64,000 nt of DNA from Burkholderiaceae bacterium (GCA_004322135.1 SCSG01000045.1:1-64000); one strand, 5' to 3'; shown: positions 17,356 through 26,331, counted from the first letter of the stretch. Program-made: numbers and translations. The notes: a model not told the origin generated them from the sequence alone.

Positions 17356-19212
17356 ATGATCCGCTTCGAGAACGTATCGTTGACAGCACAATCCGCGGGT
17401 GGCCCGGTGGATCTGCTGCGCGACATCACCCTGGCCGTTCCACGGGGCAAGATTCTGGGGCTCGTTGGCGAGTCGGGCGCTGGCAAAAGCATGGTGGGCC
17501 GACTGGTTGCAGGACTTGTGCCCGACGGTTTTGAAATAACCAAGGGGCGAATATTTCTTGGCGATGTCGACCTCACGGCGATGTCGCCAGCGTCTCATGC
17601 CGCGCTGCTTGGACGCGAAATCGTTTTCATCCCCCAAGAGCCGCTGACAGCCTTGAATCCCTTGCTGACCATTGGGCAATCGTTCACCGAGCAACTGGAA
17701 GTCATTGGCGTACCGGCGTCTGCACGGCGCGCGGAAATCGCGGCGCGGCTGCTGGAAATGGAACTGCCCGATCCGGATGATCTCGTCCGGCGCTACCCGC
17801 ATCAGTTGTCGGGCGGACAGTGCCAGCGGGTGCTGATCGCCATGGCATTTGCGGCAAAGCCGGCGGTGATCGTGGCCGACGAGCCCACCACGGCGCTTGA
17901 CGTCATCACCCAGTCCAGCGTGATGCGAATCCTTGCCAAGCAGCAGAAGGCTCATGGCACCTCCATCATTCTCATCACCCACGATCTTGTCATGGCTTCG
18001 CATGTGTGTGACGAGATGGTGGTGATGTATGCGGGCGAGGTCGTGGAATCCGGCGCGGCGGGCCCAATGCTGACGCATCCACTTCATCCCTATACACAGT
18101 CGTTAAGCAGTTCCACTCCCAAGCTCACCGCAAGCTCGCAACGCCTGCCAACGCTCGAGGGTTTCATGCCCGGCGTGGGCGACCTGGCCGCCATTACCGG
18201 ATGCCGGTTTTATGATCGATGTGCCATACGCGAACCGCGTTGCGCCCAGCAACCGATCGCGCTGCAGCCATGCAGCTCGGGCCGAATGGCGCGGTGCGTA
18301 AAGCCTGGCGTCGCGCACGACAACCCAACGCGTACGCAAGACGGCGCGGTGGGTGTTGGCGCCGCATCGACGCCTGATTCCACTGCAGACGCCCTGCTTC
18401 AGGTCCGCCACCTGTCGTTGACGTACCGGTCGATGCGCAGACTTTTTTCAGGGCGGGGGCGTGCGGTCAAGGCGCTGAACGACGTGTCGTTTGACGTGCG
18501 TCCAGGCGAATGTCTGGGCATAGTTGGCGAAAGCGGCAGCGGGAAAAGTTCTTTGGCGGGCGCCATCGTCGGCATGCACGACGGATGCGAAGGGGTCATC
18601 GAAATTGACGGTGTGTCGGTCATAGGCGCCCGGGGCGCACAGCAGGAGCAATTGCGCAAGACCGTGCAGATCATCTTCCAGGATCCTCATTCCGCGCTCA
18701 ACCCGCGGCGCTCCGTGTTTCGCCTCTTGACGCAAGGGGCCGAAGCGCTGCCCAAAAAAACACGCCGCGAAGTCGCGCGCGATATCGAAGCCAGGGTCAG
18801 CAAGCTCATGGACGACGTTCGCCTGCCGCTGAGCATGCTGGGGCGCTATCCGGCCGAAATGTCGGGTGGCCAGAAGCAGCGGGTCAACATTGGGCGCGGT
18901 GTTTTCCTTGCGCCCAAGCTGCTTGTGGCCGACGAAATTGTCTCGGGCCTGGATATGTCGGTGCAGGCCCAGATATTGAATCTGCTCAAAGAACTTTCTG
19001 GTCGTTACGGGATTGCCGTGATTCTGATCTCACACGATCTGTCGGTCGTCAGGTATCTTTGCCAGCGGGTTGTCGTGATGCATAGGGGACAGGCCGTTGA
19101 ACAGGGAACCGTGGACGACGTGTTCGATCGGCCCCAGCACGAATACACCCGTCGTCTGCTGGCGGCGGTACCCAGTGACGACCTTGCGCGGCCATGGCCG
19201 GTTGAGATCTAG
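17356..19212 (+). CDS. Fused DppD-DppF-type ABC importer ATPase
   Basis: This 618-residue protein carries two complete oligopeptide-transporter ATPases in one chain. The first has Walker A GESGAGKS, signature [15 protein letters not shown], Walker [14 protein letters not shown] and the C-terminal Cys-containing oligopeptide extension ([18 protein letters not shown]). After a linker near residues 300-345 the second has Walker [10 protein letters not shown], signature [15 protein letters not shown] and Walker [14 protein letters not shown]. The extension Cys cluster can hold an Fe-S centre in this family. The fusion saves a separate dppF gene. It is convergent with the GntR gene. Confidence 0.92.
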   Translation: MIRFENVSLTAQSAGGPVDLLRDITLAVPRGKILGLVGESGAGKSMVGRLVAGLVPDGFEITKGRIFLGDVDLTAMSPASHAALLGREIVFIPQEPLTALNPLLTIGQSFTEQLEVIGVPASARRAEIAARLLEMELPDPDDLVRRYPHQLSGGQCQRVLIAMAFAAKPAVIVADEPTTALDVITQSSVMRILAKQQKAHGTSIILITHDLVMASHVCDEMVVMYAGEVVESGAAGPMLTHPLHPYTQSLSSSTPKLTASSQRLPTLEGFMPGVGDLAAITGCRFYDRCAIREPRCAQQPIALQPCSSGRMARCVKPGVAHDNPTRTQDGAVGVGAASTPDSTADALLQVRHLSLTYRSMRRLFSGRGRAVKALNDVSFDVRPGECLGIVGESGSGKSSLAGAIVGMHDGCEGVIEIDGVSVIGARGAQQEQLRKTVQIIFQDPHSALNPRRSVFRLLTQGAEALPKKTRREVARDIEARVSKLMDDVRLPLSMLGRYPAEMSGGQKQRVNIGRGVFLAPKLLVADEIVSGLDMSVQAQILNLLKELSGRYGIAVILISHDLSVVRYLCQRVVVMHRGQAVEQGTVDDVFDRPQHEYTRRLLAAVPSDDLARPWPVEI

Positions 19213-19264
19213 CACCTTGTCGGGTTGGTCAGCGCACCCAAATTCGAATTGGCCAAACAGCACA

Positions 19265-19963
19265 CTACGTGCGCGTAGCCTCCTGCGCCAGAAGAATGTA
19301 TTGCTGCTGCGCATTTTGCACGAATTCTTGCATGGCACCCTGCACGGCGTCGCCGTCGCGTGCAATGAATCCATCGAGCAGGCGCTTCAGTCCGTGAACG
19401 ACAATACTTTGCGTGGCTGGATGCGACAGCGTTTTGGTGCGTACCCGCTGGGCATGGTCGGCAAAGCGCTGGATGGTTTCCTGCAGGCGTTTGTTTGGCA
19501 GCGCACCGATCCATGTTGAGCGAAAGGCAATGTTGGCGTCAGTCAGCAATTGCGCGTTGTTTTCTTCGGTTGCTCGCCGCGCCTTGTCGTAGGCCTGCGT
19601 CAGCGCCGCATACTGCTCAGTGTTCAGAAGGCCGGTGACACTTGCGGCCGCCGGGGGCTCGAGCAGCCGCCGCATCTCGAAGATTTCGTAGATGTCTTGC
19701 GTGGTGAGCGTGGGCAGGATAAAGCCGCGTGTCGTACCCGTAAGGTACCCTTCGCTTGTCAGCCGCAGCAGGGCCTGGCGCACCGGCATGCGGGTGCAGT
19801 TGTACTCCAGTGCAATCTTGTAATCCAGTACGCGGTCTTCAGCGCCGATTTCGCCGCGCTGCAACCGATTGCGCACCTCTTGAAAAATAGTCTCGCTAAG
19901 CGTGGAGGCTTTCAGGGGCGTATGGCGCGGTTGCTTGGAAGCTTTCTCTTGAGGGGCTTTCAT
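19265..19963 (-). CDS. GntR-family transcriptional regulator (FCD domain)
   Basis: This 232-residue regulator has an N-terminal winged helix (TLSETIFQEVRNRL, CTRMPVRQALLRLTSEGYL) followed by an all-helical ligand-binding FCD domain (IYEIFEMRRLLEPPAAA). The start at 19963 gives MKAPQEKASK; upstream in-frame codons are unlikely. It is convergent with the importer operon and could control it, but no matching operator was found next to its own start. Confidence 0.85.
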   Translation of the reverse strand: MKAPQEKASKQPRHTPLKASTLSETIFQEVRNRLQRGEIGAEDRVLDYKIALEYNCTRMPVRQALLRLTSEGYLTGTTRGFILPTLTTQDIYEIFEMRRLLEPPAAASVTGLLNTEQYAALTQAYDKARRATEENNAQLLTDANIAFRSTWIGALPNKRLQETIQRFADHAQRVRTKTLSHPATQSIVVHGLKRLLDGFIARDGDAVQGAMQEFVQNAQQQYILLAQEATRT

Positions 19964-20072
19964 GGTGAACCAGATGATTGCCTGCCGGCGATGACAGAAT
20001 TTAAATATAGCAAACATCTGTGCGCCGTGCATTCAGAATTCACTAGGCGGGCCGTGCGCACCGGCCGCAAGC

Positions 20073-21236
20073 TTACCCCCGCATGGCTTTCAGTTTTTGG
20101 TAAAAGCCGTCGACGTATTTTTGTGAGTTCTCACGCATGAGCTGATTGCGCGCCTCGGCGCCATCGGGGTTTTCCGTGGCGCCCGCCACCCCCACCTGGC
20201 GCGATTCGTCCTGCACGAATTGGCACATGGGCAGGCGCTGCCGGCCGAATTCGCGCAGTGTGTCGTGGATTGCGCCGGGTTTGGCCAGCATGCGGGCAAG
20301 CACGACCGCGTCTTCAATCGCCATGGCCCCGCCCTGGCCCATGAAGGGCGTTGATGCATGGGCCGAATCGCCAATCAGCAATACCCGCTCTTTGTGCCAT
20401 GGCGGGGCTGCGGCAACTTCGTCAACCGCCGTGTACAGCATCTCAGAGTCTTTCGACAGTTGATCCAGAAATCGCCGCACGGGTGCACCAAATTCCGCGA
20501 ACTTTGACCGCATGAGCTCTGGCCATTGTTCTGCCGGGTACCACGCCTCGTCGGGTTCGACAACGGTCCCGAAAATGTAAAGCTTGTCGTGGCTGATCGG
20601 CATGATGCCCAGGCGCTTGCGTGTTCCCATCATCATGATTTTTGTCGTCAGGTCTGCCGGTCGGTCATGTACGCTGCGCCATATGCCGAATCCCGTCTTC
20701 CTGGGGGTTATTGCTGGGTAGATCAGATTGCGCGTTGGTGAGCGCACGCCATCGGCAGCCAGGACAAGGTCGTAGTTCTGGATGGTGCCGTCGGACAATG
20801 TGGCGCGCGCGCCGGTGGTTTCCGACCCGCAGTCAAGGTCGGTCAACGTGGTGCCCAGGCGAATGGATACGTGCAGCGCGTCCAGTCGCGACGCCAGGAT
20901 GCGATGCATTTCGGCGCGTTTGATGCCAACGATGGGTGGGACGCCAGGACTGATTGATGGGTAGTAGACATCAGTGATGCGTTTGCCGTTCTGGTCGAAG
21001 TATTCATTCTTGCCGTCCTTGATGGCAAAGCCCGATTCCAGAATGTCGTCCAGTACACCGACGTCGCGCAGCGCCGCCAGGCCGTTGCTGTAAAGAAATA
21101 TGCCGGAGCTCTGAAAGCGCCATTCTGTTTGCTTTTCGACCAGGGTTACGTTGATGCCGAGGCCGGCCAGCGTGATGGCGGCAGAGCACCCCGCGATGCC
21201 GGCGCCCACGATGAGTACGGAGTTGATTTGAGGCAT
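20073..21236 (-). CDS. FAD-dependent aromatic hydroxylase (class A flavoprotein monooxygenase)
   Basis: This 387-residue single-component NAD(P)H/FAD hydroxylase resembles salicylate or 6-hydroxynicotinate hydroxylases. It shows the N-terminal dinucleotide motif VLIVGAGIAGCSAA, the DG motif (VLAADGVRSPTR near residue 165) and the GD motif (VLLIGDSAHASTPFMGQGG near residue 295). It lies 12 bases downstream of the Rieske gene in the same operon, so the two probably act in sequence on one aromatic compound, for example ring oxygenation or demethylation followed by hydroxylation (inference). Confidence 0.88.
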   Translation of the reverse strand: MPQINSVLIVGAGIAGCSAAITLAGLGINVTLVEKQTEWRFQSSGIFLYSNGLAALRDVGVLDDILESGFAIKDGKNEYFDQNGKRITDVYYPSISPGVPPIVGIKRAEMHRILASRLDALHVSIRLGTTLTDLDCGSETTGARATLSDGTIQNYDLVLAADGVRSPTRNLIYPAITPRKTGFGIWRSVHDRPADLTTKIMMMGTRKRLGIMPISHDKLYIFGTVVEPDEAWYPAEQWPELMRSKFAEFGAPVRRFLDQLSKDSEMLYTAVDEVAAAPPWHKERVLLIGDSAHASTPFMGQGGAMAIEDAVVLARMLAKPGAIHDTLREFGRQRLPMCQFVQDESRQVGVAGATENPDGAEARNQLMRENSQKYVDGFYQKLKAMRG

Positions 21237-21248
21237 GTGTTTCTGTGG

Positions 21249-22253
21249 TTATAAAGTGACTGGCGCCTGGGCCTGTTCAAGACGCTCCAGAATGCGGTGC
21301 GAAGCGGTAACGGCCTTGTCCGCCTTGAGCGCCATATCGGGCGTGCCGTGGGTCCAGGGCTTCATGCTTTGCTGCGCTTCGGCGATTTCCAGATCTTCCA
21401 TGTGCACGCGCCGCGCGTCGGCGTCCAGCTTGTGTGTGAGGTCCACATCGTCGATGCGGAAATTGCGCGATATGGCCACATAGTAATGGTGCGTTTCGTC
21501 CGTTTCGGGAGTGATCAGATGGTCGGCCCGTAAATCCACCTGCGCGTCGGTATTTTCATTTCTTGCCAGAATGTTTACGGTGCAGGGCGGGTGCCATTCG
21601 GCCCGTTGCGTGCGGTCGACCGGTTCGGTCAGCGGTTGCCACGCTTTATGCGCGGGCGCCTGGATCGTGTTCCGGAACAGGCGTTGTGTGCGAATGTAGT
21701 GATCCTCGACCACGACTTCAAGGGGGTCGTTGTCAAGGCGGCTGGAGTCAAAGCCGATAGAGTTGGCGTGCAGGAAGGCGACGTGCGAGAGGTCCAGCAG
21801 GTTGTCGTTCATGAGCATGTGCGAGCCCTTGACGTGAAAATACTGGACGATGCTGGCATTCCATGTCTTATCCTCGCGCCACGGCATCTGCGGTGGTACG
21901 GCGGAAGTTGCCAGTTCAGGCGCGCCGGGCCAGATCCATACGAAGCCGTAGCGCTCGCAGGTTGGGTAGCTTCTGACGTGGGCCTTGGGTGGGATGACAT
22001 CTTGCGATGGGATGTGAATGCATTGCCCCGTCGCGCTGAATTCCATGCCATGGTAGGCGCAACGCAGTGCGTTGTCGTGAACCGTTCCCATGGAAAGTGG
22101 CGCTTGCCGATGCGGGCATACGTTGCGCAAGATGGCGGCGGTGCCGTCCTTCTGGCGGAAGATGACGACGGGTTCATTGCAGATGACCCGGCCCAGAGGC
22201 TTGGCCCCAAGCATTTCGCTGGTGCAGGCCACATACCAATAGTTTTTCAGCAT
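21249..22253 (-). CDS. Rieske non-heme iron oxygenase (VanA-like)
   Basis: This 334-residue oxygenase component is related to vanillate O-demethylase and phenoxybenzoate or carbazole-type alpha-only oxygenases. The Rieske 2Fe-2S ligands are in CPHRQAPL and CAYHGMEF near residues 47-70. The mononuclear iron site is in the DLSHVAFLHAN segment near residue 155. No reductase gene lies in this operon, so an external electron donor is needed. It is the first gene of a two-gene operon whose promoter carries the TetR-type operator at 22285. A paralogue is encoded at 46150-47214. Confidence 0.9.
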   Translation of the reverse strand: MLKNYWYVACTSEMLGAKPLGRVICNEPVVIFRQKDGTAAILRNVCPHRQAPLSMGTVHDNALRCAYHGMEFSATGQCIHIPSQDVIPPKAHVRSYPTCERYGFVWIWPGAPELATSAVPPQMPWREDKTWNASIVQYFHVKGSHMLMNDNLLDLSHVAFLHANSIGFDSSRLDNDPLEVVVEDHYIRTQRLFRNTIQAPAHKAWQPLTEPVDRTQRAEWHPPCTVNILARNENTDAQVDLRADHLITPETDETHHYYVAISRNFRIDDVDLTHKLDADARRVHMEDLEIAEAQQSMKPWTHGTPDMALKADKAVTASHRILERLEQAQAPVTL

Positions 22254-22284
22254 AAGGGCTGTCCCTCACAATCAATTCAGATTT

Positions 22285-22304
22285 AATTCACTATAACGTG
22301 AATT
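22285..22304. promoter_or_regulatory. Operator of the adjacent TetR regulator, copy 1
   Basis: A perfect 20-bp palindrome AATTCAC-N6-GTGAATT lies 31 bases before the Rieske start codon. It covers a TATAGT candidate -10 hexamer read on the minus strand. The same palindrome with one changed base recurs upstream of the binding-protein gene at 23150, on the other side of the TetR gene. Confidence 0.7.
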
Positions 22305-22327
22305 ATTGCTGGTGTGGGGGCAAGGTG

Positions 22328-23032
22328 TCAATGCGGGGTAATGCGCGGTGGTGGCGGTGGCGTGGTGTTTGCCTGCGGTTCAAGCAGGCCATTAAGAAGC
22401 AGGTCGCCAAGGAAATCAATGTATCGCGTTTTAAGGTCCTCGATGTCGGCGTCAGCCCCGAAGAGCTCCTGCAACAGAGGTTTGGCCGGTACAAAAAATT
22501 CGGTCAGGCCTATCAGGGCCATATGCAGAAAGCGTGGATCCACCGGGCGCACGCGCGCGCCGGTGCTGTCGTGCAGCATGGCAATAATCATTCGCAGGCC
22601 GCGGCTTGTGATGCGGCTTAGTGGCTGGTCTTCCGAGTGCGAGCCGGTATGCCCATACACCTGGTCGAGGACTAGCCGGTGAAATTGTGGATTGGCCTGG
22701 ATCAGTTCGATCATGCTGCGCAGTCGATCGGCGAGCTTCTCGGCTATGGGTGCGTCGCTTTCGATTTTCGACCGGGCGGCTTCCTGTCCCTGCTCGACCA
22801 GCACTTGTGCCACGCTTTGCAGCAATCCGCCTTTATTGCCGAAGTAATAGCGGATGAGTGCCGGGTGCACGCCGGCGCGCGCGGCAACTCCCGCAAGCGT
22901 CACGGCTTCCGGTGTGGTGTGCTTGAGTTCGTCGATAGCCGCCTGCAGCAAGGCTTCTCGTCCCACGCCATCTGCCGTGTCAGGCCGGCCCTTGGCTCTT
23001 GCCCCGCGTTGTCGAGCAGTTGAAGGCTTCAT
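22328..23032 (-). CDS. TetR-family transcriptional regulator
   Basis: This 234-residue regulator has an N-terminal helix-turn-helix (VTLAGVAARAGVHPALIRYYF) and a variable helical ligand-binding domain. It reads in the same direction as the Rieske/monooxygenase operon and divergently from the NMT1-type binding protein. Palindromes of the right size flank the gene on both sides, so it probably represses both units, and perhaps itself, and responds to the substrate or an intermediate. Confidence 0.9.
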   Translation of the reverse strand: MKPSTARQRGARAKGRPDTADGVGREALLQAAIDELKHTTPEAVTLAGVAARAGVHPALIRYYFGNKGGLLQSVAQVLVEQGQEAARSKIESDAPIAEKLADRLRSMIELIQANPQFHRLVLDQVYGHTGSHSEDQPLSRITSRGLRMIIAMLHDSTGARVRPVDPRFLHMALIGLTEFFVPAKPLLQELFGADADIEDLKTRYIDFLGDLLLNGLLEPQANTTPPPPPRITPH

Positions 23033-23146
23033 GTTTTTTTATCCGTTCGTAAGGGGTTGCCGCCGCTCGCCATAGTACACAGCCAGGCCGCGCGGCGTTA
23101 CAGATCCCGGTAATACTACTGATAGACCCTGTTGATTTTATCTGCC

Positions 23147-23169
23147 TATAATTCGCGTTCAAGTGAATT
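23147..23169. promoter_or_regulatory. TetR operator copy 2 over a -10 box
   Basis: The palindrome AATTCGC-N6-GTGAATT at 23150-23169 overlaps a perfect TATAAT at 23147-23152 in the divergent space between the TetR gene and the binding-protein gene. Six of seven arm pairs match, and the right arm is identical to the copy at 22285. Overlap with the -10 box fits repression. Confidence 0.65.
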
Positions 23170-23273
23170 ATTGTCAGAATACTACGCCGAAGGCACTGGC
23201 CTGGTACCGCGTCATATCTGCGCAGCCACTTGCAGCGTAGTCGGCAAATTTTGCAACTCTTCAGAGGACAGAC

Positions 23274-24275
23274 ATGTTCAACACAATGAAAGTAGTGCAC
23301 CAATGTGCAAGCGCCGCGGCGTTGAGCCTTACCGTTGCATTGTCCGCAAGTACGGCCGGCGCGCAAAGCCGGCCCCTGACTGAAATCACGTACCTGTTGC
23401 CTGCGCCGGCGCAGGCCATTGCGTTTGCGCCCTTCATGCTGGCGCAGCACAAGCACTATTATGAGCAGGCCGGCCTGTCGGTCAAGTTCGTAACGGTGAA
23501 AGGCGGCGCCGACGTGGGCAAACAATTGGGCGCTGGCAACGGGCAACTGGGCGGCGCGTTGGGCGACACCCCCATCATCCTGCGCCAGAACGGCATACCG
23601 GTTAAAGGGGTGGCGCTATTGGGTGGCCACGCCTTGCATCAGCTTATGACCCGCGTTGACCGCCATATTAATAAGCCGGCTGACCTGAAGGGTAAAACCC
23701 TGACCGTCATGGCGTACCAGGACACTTCCTTCTACGCAGCACTGGCCATCCTGGCCAAGGGCGGCCTTACACGAAATGACGTCACCATTGATGCGGCCGG
23801 CCCCACGGGAATCTGGCAGCAGGTTTCGCTGGGCAAGGCCGACGGCCTTGTTGGCGCGCCTGAAATGGGTGCCTTTGCCGAAGAAGCGGGAGCCCATCTC
23901 AAGTGGGAGTCCACGGGCGACTTCTTCCCGGGCATGGCGCAGGCCATTCTGGCGTCGGACGACTACATCAAGAGCCATCCCGAAACGGTACGCAAATTTG
24001 TGCAGGCAACGCTCAAATCTTTGGCACAAGTGATGCGCAATCCAGACAAGGCTGCGGCTGAATATATCGAGGCGGTGCCCGCCTACAAGGGGCGCGAGGC
24101 ATTGGTGAAAAAGGTCATGGAGTACTACGCCCATAACGTGTACCCCGGCCAGCCCGTCCTGGGCGAATTCAATGTGCACCGCGTGAATGCACTCCAGGAT
24201 TTTTATCTGAAAAATGACATCATTCGCAAGAAACTCAAGGCTACTGATGTGTTCACCAACCAGTTCGTGAAATAA
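23274..24275 (+). CDS. NMT1/SsuA-type ABC solute-binding protein, orphan
   Basis: This 333-residue periplasmic binding protein has a signal peptide (hydrophobic core after MKVVHQC, cleavage near STAGAQS) and the NMT1/ThiY-SsuA fold (AFAPFMLAQHKHYYEQAGL; VKGGADVGKQLGAGNGQLG). This family binds sulfonates, nitrate, thiamine precursors and small aromatic acids. Two starts, at 23274 and 23286 (MKVVHQ), are both possible. No permease or ATPase gene follows, so the protein must use a transporter encoded elsewhere. The shared operator ties it to the Rieske/monooxygenase operon. Confidence 0.85.
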   Translation: MFNTMKVVHQCASAAALSLTVALSASTAGAQSRPLTEITYLLPAPAQAIAFAPFMLAQHKHYYEQAGLSVKFVTVKGGADVGKQLGAGNGQLGGALGDTPIILRQNGIPVKGVALLGGHALHQLMTRVDRHINKPADLKGKTLTVMAYQDTSFYAALAILAKGGLTRNDVTIDAAGPTGIWQQVSLGKADGLVGAPEMGAFAEEAGAHLKWESTGDFFPGMAQAILASDDYIKSHPETVRKFVQATLKSLAQVMRNPDKAAAEYIEAVPAYKGREALVKKVMEYYAHNVYPGQPVLGEFNVHRVNALQDFYLKNDIIRKKLKATDVFTNQFVK

Positions 24276-24611
24276 ATAGTTGCCAAAGTGGGCCTTGGCG
24301 GGTGGAATTGGCGCCAACCGTGCCGGGCCGCCGCGTCAGGGCTGTACGCCTGGCTATAGCAAGGCTGGTCCCGACCTGCGTCGCCGGTCAATGTGCAGTA
24401 CCATATTTCCTGTCACGGATTTGCCTCGGCACCTGGCAGTCCAGCCGCTTGGATGGCCCTGGAGTTCGTGTTCCGAACGACGGTTGGCGCTGTCAGCGGC
24501 ATTCCTTTTTTATATGTTCCTGATCCAGTCGCCATGCGTTGGGCTGCGCAATGCAGTCTTTGTCAGTACTCGCCTGGCACGCCGTGCTGGGTCAACATAT
24601 AAGGAGTCACC
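24276..24611. other. Intergenic region without a recognised gene
   Basis: About 336 bases lie between the binding-protein gene and the HiPIP gene. A short GCCAA...TTGGC hairpin (24282-24299) just after the upstream stop may end that transcript. AAGGAG at 24600 is the ribosome site of the HiPIP gene. Nothing else is recognised. Confidence 0.5.
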
Positions 24612-24917
24612 ATGAAATCGTCTCGACGCACATTCCTGATAGGCAGCCTGGGTGTAGCTTCGTCTTTGGCGTTGTCGCGTCAGGGGTTTGCCGCCACCAA
24701 GCTGGAAGAAAGCGATCCGGCGGCCAAGGCGCTGGGCTACACGCACGACGCGACGACAGTCGATAAGGCCAAATACGCAAAATACAATCCGGGTGAACAC
24801 TGTGGCAACTGCCAGTTTTACGGTGGCGGCACGGCCGAATTCGGTCCCTGTCCGCTGTTTGGCGGCAAAGAGGTTTCGATACACGGTTGGTGCAATGGTT
24901 ATGTGAAAAAAGCCTGA
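24612..24917 (+). CDS. High-potential iron-sulfur protein (HiPIP)
   Basis: This 101-residue soluble electron carrier has a twin-arginine signal (SSRRTFLIGS). Four cysteines, Cys64 and Cys67 (CGNC), Cys80 (GPCPLF) and Cys94 (GWCNGY), bind one 4Fe-4S cluster, with the HiPIP-typical conserved Gly and aromatic residues around the last two. Being Tat-exported, it would work in the periplasm as a one-electron carrier, for example between the bc1 complex and a terminal oxidase. The start has a strong AAGGAGT. Confidence 0.95.
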   Translation: MKSSRRTFLIGSLGVASSLALSRQGFAATKLEESDPAAKALGYTHDATTVDKAKYAKYNPGEHCGNCQFYGGGTAEFGPCPLFGGKEVSIHGWCNGYVKKA

Positions 24918-24924
24918 CGCGCCG

Positions 24925-24970
24925 CCCCGGCACGGCGTGGCGCTTTCGTGCGCCAGCGCCGGGTGCGGGG
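24925..24970 (+). terminator. Imperfect GC-rich hairpin after HiPIP
   Basis: A long imperfect stem (CCCCGGCAC... pairing with ...GGGTGCGGGG) starts eight bases after the HiPIP stop. No T-run follows. It may protect the 3' end of the transcript; the better terminator is the one at 25051. Confidence 0.35.
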
Positions 24971-25050
24971 TTACGTTGGTTACGCAGGGGCGGGTGGAAT
25001 GTTTCAGTGCGTTGCGCAAGGGGATTCCATGATTCTCCTGTAAGGAAAAG

Positions 25051-25082
25051 CCCGGTATGCTAGATACATGCCGGGTGTTTTT
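25051..25082 (+). terminator. Rho-independent terminator
   Basis: A stem CCCGGTATG / CATGCCGGG (one G-T pair, loop CTAGATA) is followed directly by TGTTTTTGTT. This is a canonical intrinsic terminator for the HiPIP transcript. It also shows that the in-frame ATG at 25057 lies inside the hairpin and is unlikely to be the start of the next gene. Confidence 0.75.
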
Positions 25083-25152
25083 GTTCCAGGGCTTGGTGGG
25101 TTGTGCCCGGCGGTGCCGCCTGTGCATCCGCCCTTTTTCGCGAGTAATTCAT

Positions 25153-26331
25153 ATGACGGAAGCAATTCATCCAATTCAGCTGGGCGTAGGCGGAATCGAA
25201 ATCCATGGCCGGGCGGCGCGGTTGAATGCCGTGCATGACAGCGGGGTAGAGTACCTGCACAGCCTGGGGCTCGATCCGTACGTTGTAACCTCGCGCCATG
25301 GCGGTCCGGGGGGCCAGGCCGTGCGTTTCCGGTTAAGCGAAGCGTTCGCGCACGACTGGACGCCCCAGTGCGACACAACACAGCTGTGCCGCAAACTGGG
25401 GCTCGATACCCTGAACAAGCCCGACGACCTCGATCGCGAAATCCTGCTCAGCATGCTGCTGGGTCCGGTGGCGTTTTCCTATCCCAATGTCGATGAACTT
25501 GAATCGGCGGTACGCATTCGGCGCAACATTGCGCAAAACGCCCGCAAAACCGTATTGGCCTTCGATACCGAAGAGGCCGAGCGCCCCGCCGGCTATTGGC
25601 GCTATTCCGAGGCAACCGGCTTTGTCGTGATGCCCGGCAAATCGCTGGCCACCGCCATCGAACTTGCCACCCAGCCCGGCCCCGACGACACGCTTTATTC
25701 ATTCTCGTGCTATCGCGCCACCGAACACGTCGTGCTTCTGGGGCTTGCGCAAGAACTGGCACGCTGCAATCCAAAATTGCTGGCCCAGCTTCAGCGCCAG
25801 TGGGAAACCCGCGCCATGGTGTCGGTGCCGTTTCAGGACGCGTTCCTGAAAGAATACGGCACGTTGAACGAGCCGCTGCCGCTGCGGTATTACGTGCCCG
25901 GCGACCGCGTGTGGTTTCGCAACCCCGACGAGCCCTCCACCAACGCCGAAGGCTACGAGGGGTCGTGGGTCATCTATATGGGCAATGGCCTGTTTTCAAA
26001 CTTCTGGAAACGTGATCAGCCTTTCACGCTGGCGACCAAGTGCGTCGAACTCTATCACTGGCGCAATGCCACCTATATGGGCAAGAACGGAAAACTGCTC
26101 GTCGACGAAGAGGTGGTCGATGAACGGGTGCGCCTGTCCCTGGCCAATCCCGACGAAGTCGGCTTCATCCTGAGGCAGATGATGCGGCTGCGTGAACCGG
26201 CGGGCGTGTACGTCAATGGCGGCTGCATCGACGCCACGCGCGAGTACGTACGCTGCGTCCGGCCAGGCACGGCCGAAATTTACTTGCCCGACGGCACCGA
26301 CGGCACCGACGGCACCGAAGCCAAGAAGTAG
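25153..26331 (+). CDS. Distant homologue of spore transglutaminase Tgl
   Basis: The 392-residue protein aligns by eye with Bacillus protein-glutamine gamma-glutamyltransferase (Tgl, about 245 residues, which cross-links spore coat proteins). Matching blocks are VAFSYPNVDEL (residues 106-116), YWRYS near 148-152, the nucleophile block LYSFSCYRATE with Cys186 (Tgl FYAFEC, Cys116), GDRVWFRNPDE (250-260; Tgl GDCLYFKNPE) and the following VIYMGNGLF. By recall, the Tgl positions His200 and Glu187 appear here as Asn and Ser, so activity is uncertain. It has about 75 extra N-terminal residues and a C-terminal tail with a DGT repeat. There is no signal peptide. The start at 25153 is preferred because the upstream ATG lies in a terminator; the ribosome site is weak. 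The cellular role is unknown. Confidence 0.6.
   Translation: MTEAIHPIQLGVGGIEIHGRAARLNAVHDSGVEYLHSLGLDPYVVTSRHGGPGGQAVRFRLSEAFAHDWTPQCDTTQLCRKLGLDTLNKPDDLDREILLSMLLGPVAFSYPNVDELESAVRIRRNIAQNARKTVLAFDTEEAERPAGYWRYSEATGFVVMPGKSLATAIELATQPGPDDTLYSFSCYRATEHVVLLGLAQELARCNPKLLAQLQRQWETRAMVSVPFQDAFLKEYGTLNEPLPLRYYVPGDRVWFRNPDEPSTNAEGYEGSWVIYMGNGLFSNFWKRDQPFTLATKCVELYHWRNATYMGKNGKLLVDEEVVDERVRLSLANPDEVGFILRQMMRLREPAGVYVNGGCIDATREYVRCVRPGTAEIYLPDGTDGTDGTEAKK
26290..26316 (+). repeat. Three tandem copies of a 9-base unit
   Basis: GACGGCACC is repeated three times without change near the 3' end of the transglutaminase-like gene and encodes DGTDGTDGT. The copy number may vary by slippage between strains without breaking the frame. 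Confidence 0.8.

Noticed and set aside
19238..19252. AATTCGAATT palindrome between the convergent importer and GntR genes
   Set aside because: Ten bases is too short to stand out; no partner copy or T-run was seen.
25057..25152. N-terminal extension of the transglutaminase-like gene with a CxxxCxxC motif
   Set aside because: The ATG lies inside a canonical terminator hairpin; the cysteine motif is probably chance.
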